DNA from: Synergistaceae bacterium
Lineage (GTDB): Bacteria > Synergistota > Synergistia > Synergistales > Synergistaceae
NCBI GenBank assembly: GCA_028702015.1
Contig: JAQVPO010000029.1
Coordinates: 1-9,700, forward strand
Reading direction: 5' to 3'
Length of the DNA stretch: 9,700 nt
In this document: positions 1 through 5,150 of the stretch, piece after piece
Layout of the letters: every line of letters starts with the position of its first letter
Numbering within the stretch: position 1 is the first letter of the stretch
The notes under the pieces: generated by a model
Told to the model about the DNA's origin: nothing
The model's database searches: none
Seen by the model: only the letters and a program-made list of their open reading frames with translations
Made by a program: the position numbers and the translations under genes

Positions 1-5
1 GGCCC

Positions 6-81
6 GCCGGTGTAGCTCAGTTGGTAGAGCAGCTGACTTGTAATCAGCAGGTCGGAGGTCCGAGTCCTCTCGCCGGCTCCA
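6..81 (+). tRNA. tRNA-Thr (anticodon UGU)
   Basis: This is a complete cloverleaf. The 7-bp acceptor stem pairs 6-12 with 71-77 (one G-U pair), followed by discriminator T78 and an encoded CCA at 79-81. The anticodon stem is 32-36 with 44-48, and loop 37-43 carries anticodon TGT at 39-41, which reads ACA threonine codons. The T-arm has a GGTCCGAGTCC-like core. The promoter lies left of the window, so it may be the last gene of a tRNA cluster. An intrinsic terminator follows ten bases later. Confidence 0.97.
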
Positions 82-90
82 GAAATATCA

Positions 91-123
91 AGGGTCTGTG
101 GAATATTCCACAGACCCTTTTTT
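91..123 (+). terminator. Intrinsic terminator of the tRNA-Thr transcript
   Basis: A perfect 28-base palindrome at 91-118 (two 14-base arms starting AGGGTCTGTGG) is followed directly by a run of T at 118-123. It sits ten bases after the tRNA CCA end. On the minus strand the hairpin lacks a U-run, so it would be a weaker stop for hsp20 transcripts coming the other way. Confidence 0.9.
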
Positions 124-199
124 GCTGCATTTCAGGGGATGCCCTTGATCCCGTATGTTTACTTTATTTCTGAGGCTTCTTTAAACAAATGCAGCCATT

Positions 200-649
200 C
201 TATTCAACTTCGATGTCAATCGCTGTGTTGATTTTTTCTTCTTTGGGTACGGTTATCTTAAGAAGACCGTCGCAAAGTTTTGCCTTGATTCCTGATGCGT
301 TGGCTCCTGTCAGGAGGATGCTTCTGCTCATTGATAAAGAATGCCTTTCCCGATGTATGTAATTTTTATCCTTATCTTCTGTGCTTTCATCCTTTGTTAC
401 TGCAATCGTGAGCTTATCTTCATCAAGGTTCAGTTTGATGTCGTCCCTATTGACGCCGGGCAGCTCTGCTTCAATAAGATATTCGTTCCCCTTGTCCTGA
501 ACATCTACCTTGAATGTGTCATATGCCAGAGTCCGTCTTATGGGCCAGTCGCTTGAAAAAAAGTCATCAAGCACGTTGTAAAAATCCTCCAGCCCAGTTT
601 TTGTTGCGATCTCCCTGTTTCTTTTGTTGAAAGGTACCAGTCCAACCAT
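200..649 (-). CDS. Small heat shock protein, Hsp20/alpha-crystallin family
   Basis: This is an ATP-independent cytoplasmic chaperone that holds unfolding proteins and normally forms oligomers. The 149-residue product has a variable N-terminus (1-43) opening MVGLVPFNKRN. An alpha-crystallin domain follows at about 44-137, with AELPGV at 61-66 and the conserved G-x-L element in DGLLKITVPK. A short tail carries an I-x-I type motif (IDI, 144-146) used in oligomer contacts. The start at 649 is chosen over an upstream in-frame ATG at 685 because GGAG lies 9 bases before it and family members begin this way. Length is normal. The gene stands alone on this strand, with its own promoter and a CIRCE-like operator, so HrcA control is inferred. 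Confidence 0.95.
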   Translation of the reverse strand: MVGLVPFNKRNREIATKTGLEDFYNVLDDFFSSDWPIRRTLAYDTFKVDVQDKGNEYLIEAELPGVNRDDIKLNLDEDKLTIAVTKDESTEDKDKNYIHRERHSLSMSRSILLTGANASGIKAKLCDGLLKITVPKEEKINTAIDIEVE

Positions 650-678
650 GATTAACAACTCCTTTAAAATTAATTTTA

Positions 679-705
679 TCAGCACTCTTATTTATTGAGT
701 ACGAG
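679..705 (-). promoter_or_regulatory. CIRCE-like HrcA operator upstream of hsp20
   Basis: On the plus strand it reads TCAGCACTC, then a 9-base spacer, then GAGTACGAG. The CIRCE consensus is TTAGCACTC-N9-GAGTGCTAA, so 14 of 18 arm positions match and the spacer length is exact. It lies at and just after the predicted transcription start of hsp20, where HrcA normally binds. The match is by eye, and the weaker arm is degenerate. Confidence 0.6.
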
Positions 706-713
706 TATAATTT

Positions 714-742
714 ATCATATATTGACTTATTTGTCAAGTCAA
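714..742 (-). promoter_or_regulatory. Predicted sigma-A promoter of hsp20
   Basis: On the minus strand TTGACT (737-742) and TATGAT (714-719) are separated by exactly 17 bases. An overlapping alternative is TTGACA (732-737) with TAAATT (709-714), also 17 apart. An 8-bp inverted repeat, ATTGACTT (721-728) and AAGTCAAT (736-743), covers the -35 region and could be a second operator. Confidence 0.6.
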
Positions 743-743
743 T

Positions 744-979
744 TATGGTCAAGTATTATCAAATAAATAATTTACGCAATAGATTCCAAATGTTATATTT
801 ATCTGCATCTACTAAAATATGAGGTGCAGGTGAGTGAAATGGATGTTGATGAATAGCCGGAAGAGATGCTCTGCCGGAGTTTCTGTTAAAGAATTCACAG
901 GATTAAAAGTATCAGACTGTGCTGTGATAGTGATATCTGGGTCATGATATGAAGGATTTTTATATAAGCAGTCTATTGT
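744..979. other. Non-coding stretch between hsp20 and the arsR fusion promoter
   Basis: No convincing gene was found. The only candidate is a 34-codon plus-strand frame at 843-947, preceded by AGGTGAG about eight bases upstream. It resembles no family I know. A 67-codon minus-strand frame across the region runs through the downstream promoter and is treated as spurious. Confidence 0.5.
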
Positions 980-1007
980 TTGACATAAAAAACATATGTG
1001 GTAATAT
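980..1007 (+). promoter_or_regulatory. Promoter of the arsR-thioredoxin fusion gene
   Basis: TTGACA at 980-985 and TAATAT at 1002-1007 are separated by 16 bases. The -10 box lies inside a near-perfect 22-base palindrome, the arrangement expected for a promoter occluded by a repressor. The leader to the start codon would be about 20 bases. Confidence 0.7.
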
Positions 1008-1016
1008 TGCCACATA
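994..1016 (+). promoter_or_regulatory. Putative ArsR-family operator 1
   Basis: The palindrome TATGTGG-N8-CCACATA (995-1016) pairs at 10 of 11 positions about its centre and overlaps the -10 box. ArsR/SmtB dimers bind such imperfect dyads and leave on binding metal or metalloid. A related dyad precedes the downstream permease gene (1751-1773), which supports a functional site. The cognate protein is inferred to be the adjacent repressor. Confidence 0.65.
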
Positions 1017-1035
1017 GTTGAGGAGAAAAAAACAA

Positions 1036-1680
1036 ATGATCGATAAAAGTTCAGTACAGGAAAAGAAAGTAGCGATACTCAAAGGACTTGCGCATACTGT
1101 GCGCCTTTCTATAGTCGAAGCACTTGCTGATTCAGAGATGTGCGTATGTGATATTGCTGAAATGTTTCACTTTGACAGGACCACGATCAGCAAGCACCTC
1201 TCTCTCATGAAGGAACTTGGAATACTTGAAGACAGAAAAGAAGGCTTGAGGATCTATTACAGCCTGAAGATGCGCTGTTTGCCATCGATGCTCTCCTGTA
1301 TTCAAAAAGTAGTTGAGGGAGAAGCTCCACAAGCGCCATTCACGACTGATTGCTGTGGAAAGAAACAGATTAAAGAAGAGGGAGTCGATAATGTTATGAA
1401 ATTACAGATACTTGGTACAGGATGCCCGAAATGCAAAAAACTTGGAGAACTGGCAGAAGAGGCAGCTAAAGAAATGGGTTTCGAATTCGAGATGGAAAAG
1501 GTAACTGAAGTGAAAAAGATAATGGACTTTGGCGTAATGTCGACTCCGGCACTTGCAATAAATGGCAGAGTGGTACTTGCAGGACATCTTCCTTCGTATG
1601 AAAAAGTAAAAGAGCTGATTGCAAAGGCAGGGGATGTTCAGGAACCGGAGAGCAAAGAGACTGGAAGCTGCAGTCTTTGA
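1036..1680 (+). CDS. ArsR-family repressor fused to a CxxC thioredoxin-like domain
   Basis: The 214-residue protein joins two modules usually encoded separately. Residues 1-95 form an ArsR winged helix. They include CVC (C36, C38) after the position of helix alpha-3, the thiol site that binds As(III)/Sb(III) in classical ArsR, and the recognition helix DRTTISKHLSLMKELG. A linker at about 96-120 holds a vicinal pair, C106-C107. Residues 121-197 form a small redox-active disulfide domain of the thioredoxin_3/MTH895 type, with CPKC (C130, C133) and cis-proline P171 in STPALAINGR. The tail ends with C212. The start at 1036 is chosen because AGGAG lies 10 bases before it; an in-frame TTG at 1018 falls upstream of that Shine-Dalgarno. 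The gene heads a permease cluster and is probably autoregulated through the operator at 994-1016. The redox partner is unknown. Confidence 0.92.
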   Translation: MIDKSSVQEKKVAILKGLAHTVRLSIVEALADSEMCVCDIAEMFHFDRTTISKHLSLMKELGILEDRKEGLRIYYSLKMRCLPSMLSCIQKVVEGEAPQAPFTTDCCGKKQIKEEGVDNVMKLQILGTGCPKCKKLGELAEEAAKEMGFEFEMEKVTEVKKIMDFGVMSTPALAINGRVVLAGHLPSYEKVKELIAKAGDVQEPESKETGSCSL

Positions 1681-1718
1681 GGCTGATCTAACGCGGGCGG
1701 TGCCCCCAAATACTCTTA

Positions 1719-1742
1719 TCCCCGCATCCGTGGGGAATTTTT
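1719..1742 (+). terminator. Probable intrinsic terminator or attenuator after the arsR fusion
   Basis: TCCCCGC (1719-1725) pairs with GTGGGGA (1730-1736) around an ATCC loop, and TTTTT follows at 1738-1742. The stem is short but GC-rich. It sits between the repressor gene and the permease gene, which has its own operator-like site, so it may uncouple the two or only partly terminate. Confidence 0.5.
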
Positions 1743-1750
1743 AAAGTTGA

Positions 1751-1773
1751 ATATGTGCAATAAATGCCACCTA
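1751..1773 (+). promoter_or_regulatory. Putative ArsR-family operator 2, upstream of the permease
   Basis: ATATGTG, an 8-base spacer, then GCCACCTA. Aligned without gaps to the site at 994-1016, 17 of 23 positions agree, including the whole left arm and GCCAC of the right arm, with identical spacing. A weak -35 (TTGAAT, 1747-1752) overlaps its left edge. TATTGG at 1772-1777 is a possible -10 at a long 19-base spacing. Confidence 0.5.
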
Positions 1774-1797
1774 TTGGCAAAATGGAGATGACTGGTT

Positions 1798-2964
1798 ATG
1801 AGCGATCGTAAAAAATTTTTTTGGATAGCAGGATTTTTCCTTGTATTTTACTTCCTTCCGGCAGGTAATGAGCGTGTGGTAGCAGGACTTGCCGAATCTG
1901 TTGCCATGATGTCTGATTATGCAAGAGAACATGTGCTTCTCTGCCTGATACCGGCATTCTTCATAGCAGGGGCTATCTCGGTATTCATAAGCCAGCAGTC
2001 CGTAATGAAGTATCTGGGGGCAAAGGCAGATAAATGGATAGCCTATTCTGTGGCATCCGTATCAGGGACTGTTCTTGCCGTCTGTTCCTGTACAGTGCTT
2101 CCTCTCTTTGCCGGTATATATAAAAGAGGGGCGGGTCTCGGCCCCGCCGCTGCCTTTTTGTATTCAGGCCCGGCTGTCAATGTTCTGGCGATCGTACTTA
2201 CCGCCCGCGTGCTTGGTTTTGAACTTGGAATGGCAAGGGCAATAGGAGCCATTATCTTCAGCGTTATTATCGGATTTATGATGTCTGTTATATTTGGTAA
2301 AGAAGAAGAGGCCAGGCAGGAAGAATTTGCTCATTTCCAGGAAGAGGAGAACTGCAGGCCGCTTTGGAAAACTGTGGTTTATATGGCAGGTATGATCGTA
2401 TTTCTCGTTTTTGCTAACTGGGCTGCGCCTAAAGCGCCGAATTATTTCTGGGAAACGATCTACAGCATGAAATGGATCCTTGCAGGAATTGGTCTGGCCG
2501 TAACGATATTTACTTCTTTTGCCTGGTTTAACAAAGAAGAGCGGGGAGAATGGTTCAGCTCAACATGGGGATATACTCTCCAGGTCGTGCCGCTTTTATT
2601 CGGAGGAGTTTTGGTTGCTGGCTTTCTTCTTGGCCGTCCAGGGCACGAAGCGCTGATTCCAGGCCGCTACGTAGCAATGCTCGTCGGGGGCAATTCCCCC
2701 TGGGCCAATTTATTTGCCTCTATTTCTGGAGCATTTATGTATTTTGCAACACTGACAGAAGTTCCAATACTTCAAGGCCTTATCGGAGCCGGAATGGGCA
2801 AAGGCCCTGCATTGGCTCTGCTTCTTGCGGGACCGGCTCTTTCTTTGCCAAGCATGCTTGTCATAAACAGTATCCTTGGCCCTAAAAAAACTGTAGCTTA
2901 TATAATGCTGGTTGTAACACTATCGACAATTGCCGGTATGATTTTTGGAATGATCGCATCATAA
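1798..2964 (+). CDS. ArsP/YraQ-type permease (predicted metal/metalloid exporter)
   Basis: The 388-residue integral membrane protein belongs to the predicted permease family PF03773. That family includes ArsP, an efflux permease for trivalent methylated and aromatic arsenicals. About eight to ten membrane segments lie in two related halves, joined by an acidic cytoplasmic-looking loop (168-188). The first half carries AVCSCTVLPLFAGIYKRG, with C96-S97-C98 inside a membrane segment; CSC before VLPL is the family's likely metal/thiolate site. It then has AAFLYSGPAVN. The second half repeats the pattern as TEVPILQGL and LLLAGPALSLPS. GGAG lies 10 bases before the ATG. The gene follows a thiol-sensing repressor and precedes two half-size paralogues, so As(III), organoarsenical or another soft metal is the likely substrate. 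The exact substrate cannot be read from sequence. Confidence 0.85.
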   Translation: MSDRKKFFWIAGFFLVFYFLPAGNERVVAGLAESVAMMSDYAREHVLLCLIPAFFIAGAISVFISQQSVMKYLGAKADKWIAYSVASVSGTVLAVCSCTVLPLFAGIYKRGAGLGPAAAFLYSGPAVNVLAIVLTARVLGFELGMARAIGAIIFSVIIGFMMSVIFGKEEEARQEEFAHFQEEENCRPLWKTVVYMAGMIVFLVFANWAAPKAPNYFWETIYSMKWILAGIGLAVTIFTSFAWFNKEERGEWFSSTWGYTLQVVPLLFGGVLVAGFLLGRPGHEALIPGRYVAMLVGGNSPWANLFASISGAFMYFATLTEVPILQGLIGAGMGKGPALALLLAGPALSLPSMLVINSILGPKKTVAYIMLVVTLSTIAGMIFGMIAS

Positions 2965-3010
2965 AAAATATACCTTAATATATACAGACTAGCTTTACGG
3001 AGGTGTTGTT

Positions 3011-3490
3011 TTGGATTCTTATCTCCTTTACGTGATAACTATGGTCTTGCTCTTGCTGTCGTTTTTTAAAGACAGAGAGAAGACACGCATAGCAATAAAA
3101 AAAGGATGGAAAGCTTTTGAGAACATACTCCCGGAATTTTTGGTTGTGATCCTATTTGTCGGTGCTGTGCTTGCTGTGCTTGATCCACAGACGATATCAA
3201 AGCTTATAGGCGAGGACTCAGGCTTGACGGGGGTAGTTTCGGCGGCACTTGTCGGATCAGTGACACTGATTCCTGGATTTATAGCTTTCCCGACGGCGGC
3301 GCTTCTCCTGAGGGCCGGTGCTGGTTATATGCAGATAGGGGCTTTTATATCGGCTCTTATGATGGTCGGTGTAGTAACTATGCCGGTGGAGATCAAATAT
3401 TTTGGGAAAAAAATGACGATTTTGAGAAATATGATGGCCTTTATCTTTTCTTTTGTTGTAGCATTTGTGATAAAAAAGGTTATGGGCTGA
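3011..3490 (+). CDS. Half-length permease paralogue A (YraQ/ArsP-like)
   Basis: The 159-residue protein has about four hydrophobic segments, roughly half the size of the upstream permease. From residue 70 it aligns without gaps to the next gene's product: SGLTGV at 70-75, GS at 82-83, P88, AFP at 92-94, R101-x-G103, FI at 112-113, G132 and R139. Such half proteins probably act as a heterodimer making one permease. It starts with TTG at 3011, supported by GGAGGTG ending about six bases upstream; no earlier ATG is suitable. The 46-base gap from the permease has no terminator, so co-transcription is likely. Unlike the 388-residue protein it has no CSC motif and no cysteine at all, so direct thiol coordination is unlikely. 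Substrate unknown. Confidence 0.8.
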   Translation: MDSYLLYVITMVLLLLSFFKDREKTRIAIKKGWKAFENILPEFLVVILFVGAVLAVLDPQTISKLIGEDSGLTGVVSAALVGSVTLIPGFIAFPTAALLLRAGAGYMQIGAFISALMMVGVVTMPVEIKYFGKKMTILRNMMAFIFSFVVAFVIKKVMG

Positions 3491-3503
3491 AGTATTTGCT
3501 GTT

Positions 3504-4025
3504 ATGAAAAAATATCTATGGGTCTTCCTGACTTTAATATGTATCGGGATCCTTACAGTTTTAAATTTTCCTGTCGGATCCAAGGCGTTATCAATAACCT
3601 TCCATTCTTTTATAGAGATGCTTTTTATAATACCGCCGGTCTTTATTCTTCTTGGTCTCCTTGATGTATGGGTCCCGAGAGAGCGGATGGTCAAGTATAT
3701 GGGCAACGGATCGGGGCTTAAGGGGGTCCTTCTTTCCCTGTTTATCGGTTCAGCTGCTGCAGGTCCTCTTTATGCAGCTTTCCCGGTATCGGCAGTCTTA
3801 ATGAGAAAAGGAACAAGTTTTTTCAATGTAATGGTTTTTATAGGAGCTTGGTCAACCACAAAGATACCAATGATTCTGTTTGAAATAGAATCACTCGGGG
3901 CTGCCTTTGCCATTACAAGGCTTCTTATTGATATTCCAGGTATAATAATTATTGCCTTTTTGCTTTCAAAAATCTGCAGTAAAGAGGAAATTAAAGATAT
4001 ATATGAAGGTGCAGAAAAAGATTGA
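3504..4025 (+). CDS. Half-length permease paralogue B (YraQ/ArsP-like)
   Basis: The 173-residue membrane protein is a paralogue of the preceding gene. The same positions are kept: SGLKGV 70-75, GS 82-83, P88, AFP 92-94, R101-K-G103, FIGAW 112-116, G132 and R139. A hydrophilic tail (SKEEIKDIYEGAEKD) is probably cytoplasmic. Its N-terminal helix starts MKKYLWVFLTL and is probably a membrane anchor rather than a cleaved signal. There is no good Shine-Dalgarno before the ATG and it begins 13 bases after its partner ends, so translational coupling is likely and would give matched amounts. Two cysteines are present (C13 and C158), neither in a CSC context. I infer a heterodimeric transporter; a single role in metalloid export is suggested only by context. 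Confidence 0.8.
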   Translation: MKKYLWVFLTLICIGILTVLNFPVGSKALSITFHSFIEMLFIIPPVFILLGLLDVWVPRERMVKYMGNGSGLKGVLLSLFIGSAAAGPLYAAFPVSAVLMRKGTSFFNVMVFIGAWSTTKIPMILFEIESLGAAFAITRLLIDIPGIIIIAFLLSKICSKEEIKDIYEGAEKD

Positions 4026-4106
4026 GGCCATAGAACCAAAGCCAGGAGCTTTAAAAATATACTGTTCATTAAATATATAATGGAGACTATTTCTCCCTAT
4101 TGTCGG

Positions 4107-4120
4107 TATAATGGTATACT
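4107..4120 (+). promoter_or_regulatory. Possible -10 region(s) of the second arsR gene
   Basis: TATAAT (4107-4112) and TATACT (4115-4120) lie within a tandem GGTATAAT/GGTATACT repeat, 40-50 bases before the gene. No good -35 box is visible at 16-18 bases, so an activated or weak promoter is possible. The gene could also be read through from the permeases, since no terminator separates them. Confidence 0.4.
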
Positions 4121-4121
4121 A

Positions 4122-4144
4122 ATAAATGTAAAAATACTCACATA
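4122..4144 (+). promoter_or_regulatory. Putative ArsR-family operator 3 (degenerate)
   Basis: The right arm CACATAG (4139-4145) is identical to that of the site at 994-1016. At the same spacing the left arm is ATAAATG instead of ATATGTG. Ungapped, 15 of 23 positions agree, but A/T richness inflates this. It ends just at the ribosome binding site of the second arsR. Confidence 0.3.
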
Positions 4145-4157
4145 GGAAGGCGTAAGA

Positions 4158-4469
4158 ATGAACAAATACACCGAACAATCCTTGATTTTTAAGGCTTTAT
4201 CCGATCCGCACAGAATAATGATAATTGACCTGCTTTCGTGCGGTGATCTTTGTGCCTGTACCATTTTAGAGGCTTTTAATCTTTCTCAGCCAACTCTTTC
4301 ACATCATATGAAGATCCTTTGCCGGTCAGGTTTGGTCATTCCGAGGAGGGACGGCAAATGGACCCATTATTCACTGAATAAGGGGCGATTTTCTGAAATT
4401 ATTTCCTTCATAGATACAATATCAACGGAAGTCGGTAAAGAGCGTATTTATTTTGATACTAAGTGCTGA
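4158..4469 (+). CDS. arsR: ArsR-family metalloregulator (As(III)/Sb(III)-type)
   Basis: This is a 103-residue stand-alone winged-helix repressor of normal family length. The order is an N-terminal helix (ALSDPHRIMIIDLL), then DLCAC with C32 and C34, then the recognition helix SQPTLSHHMKIL, then the beta wing RRDGKWTHYSLN. The ELCAC-like motif leading into SQPTLSHH is the signature of E. coli-type ArsR, whose cysteines with a third nearby thiol bind arsenite; C28 is a candidate third ligand. C55 and the terminal C103 are extra. AGGAAGG lies seven bases before the ATG. It is convergent to arsC, so the two genes are not in one operon. The likely targets are the permease block, arsC or hgcA promoters. 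Confidence 0.93.
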   Translation: MNKYTEQSLIFKALSDPHRIMIIDLLSCGDLCACTILEAFNLSQPTLSHHMKILCRSGLVIPRRDGKWTHYSLNKGRFSEIISFIDTISTEVGKERIYFDTKC

Positions 4470-4483
4470 GTGAGTAAACATCC

Positions 4484-4537
4484 TCTGCCAATAATTCAGA
4501 TATACAGCGGCTGTTTGCCTATTGCATCATTGGCAGG
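4484..4537. repeat. 8-bp inverted repeat between convergent arsR and arsC
   Basis: CTGCCAAT (4485-4492) and ATTGGCAG (4529-4536) are perfect complements separated by 36 bases. A small ACAG-CGG-CTGT hairpin lies inside. The right arm overlaps the arsC stop codon. Pyrimidine-rich TCTTTTCTTTT follows on the plus strand, so this may be a weak terminator for the arsR transcript. Confidence 0.35.
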
Positions 4538-4964
4538 AAATCTTTTCTTTTAGTTCCATAATTTTTCCCTCTATTGCATTGATAACTTTTATGAAGGTCT
4601 CATCGTCTTTTCCTGTGGGATCGTCTAATCCCCAGTCTTCTTCATAGCTTCCTTCAACAGGAGGACATACTGCGTTGCATCCCATTTTTATTACGATATC
4701 TGGCTCTGGGATATCGAAAATCATTTTGGGATGCTGTTCTTTTTCCATATCTATACTGTGAATGTCCTTCATCAGACGCACCGCATCCCGGTTTATGCGG
4801 TTTTTTAATTCAGTCCCTCCCGAATAGCTTTCAAAAACATCGGATGCAAGCTTTTTGCCCAGAGCTTCGGCTATCTGGCTTCTGCAGGAGTTATGTACGC
4901 ATACGAAGACTACTTTAGGTTTCCCCGTGCATTTCATAAATATATTCTTTTTCTTTTTTTGCAT
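4527..4964 (-). CDS. arsC: Arsenate reductase, low-molecular-weight phosphatase (thioredoxin-coupled) type
   Basis: The enzyme reduces As(V) to As(III) in the cytoplasm, recycling through an intramolecular disulfide cascade and thioredoxin. The 145-residue product has the P-loop C22-VHNSC-R28 (Cx5R, nucleophile C22) near the N-terminus. A second cysteine region MGCNAVCPP follows (C96, C100), equivalent to the Cys82/Cys89 pair of S. aureus ArsC. The conserved EDWGLDDPTGKDDE contains the general acid/thioredoxin-contact segment. Length is typical. The start at 4964 has AGGAGG eight bases upstream; the lysine-rich first ten residues are non-conserved, and M10 is a weaker alternative. It is divergent from hgcA across about 185 bases. 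The CxxC domain of the arsR fusion could be its reductant, which is inference only. Confidence 0.93.
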   Translation of the reverse strand: MQKKKKNIFMKCTGKPKVVFVCVHNSCRSQIAEALGKKLASDVFESYSGGTELKNRINRDAVRLMKDIHSIDMEKEQHPKMIFDIPEPDIVIKMGCNAVCPPVEGSYEEDWGLDDPTGKDDETFIKVINAIEGKIMELKEKISCQ

Positions 4965-5013
4965 TAAAGTGTCCTCCTATGCATGATATGGCTTTTGTTT
5001 GAAACATAATGTT

Positions 5014-5040
5014 TTTATACTGCTATTTTAGCATTGCCAA
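5014..5040 (-). promoter_or_regulatory. Possible promoter of arsC
   Basis: On the minus strand TTGGCA (5035-5040) and TATAAA (5014-5019) are 15 bases apart, a short spacer typical of metal-regulated or weak promoters. It lies back to back with the hgcA promoter, so one regulator could control both genes. Confidence 0.35.
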
Positions 5041-5058
5041 ACTGGTGTTTATAATATA

Positions 5059-5087
5059 TTGACATGCATCTATGTGTAATATATATT
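5059..5087 (+). promoter_or_regulatory. Promoter of hgcAB
   Basis: TTGACA (5059-5064) and TATATT (5082-5087) are separated by exactly 17 bases. The spacer contains TATGTG (5071-5076) followed by TAATAT, which resembles the left half of the ArsR-type dyad at 994-1016 with one base missing. The predicted leader of about 57 bases contains TTGGCA (5092-5097) and TGCCAA (5119-5124), a possible loose stem. Confidence 0.65.
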
Positions 5088-5150
5088 AAGCTTGGCAGCT
5101 ATTGATTTCATTGATTGATGCCAATCTTTTATTACGAAGAAGTGTGAAAA

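Noticed and set aside
812..1015. 67-codon minus-strand frame
   Set aside because: It spans the promoter and operator of the arsR fusion gene, lacks a ribosome binding site and matches nothing known.
1719..1740. CCCCGC...GTGGGGA resembles the stem of a type I-E CRISPR repeat
   Set aside because: Only one copy exists, with no spaced repeats nearby and no cas genes; the following T-run fits a terminator better.
3257..3706. 149-codon minus-strand frame across the half-permease genes
   Set aside because: It is antisense to two well-supported permease genes, has no family resemblance, and its composition is that of a shadow frame.
4036..4060. AAAGC/GCTTT hairpin after the second half-permease as a terminator
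   Set aside because: The stem is only five pairs and is followed by A-rich, not T-rich, sequence.
4467..4553. TGA after the terminal cysteine of the second ArsR could be a selenocysteine codon, as the frame stays open for 27 more codons
   Set aside because: The protein is already full length at this TGA, no bacterial SECIS hairpin is evident just after it, and the extension runs into antisense of arsC.
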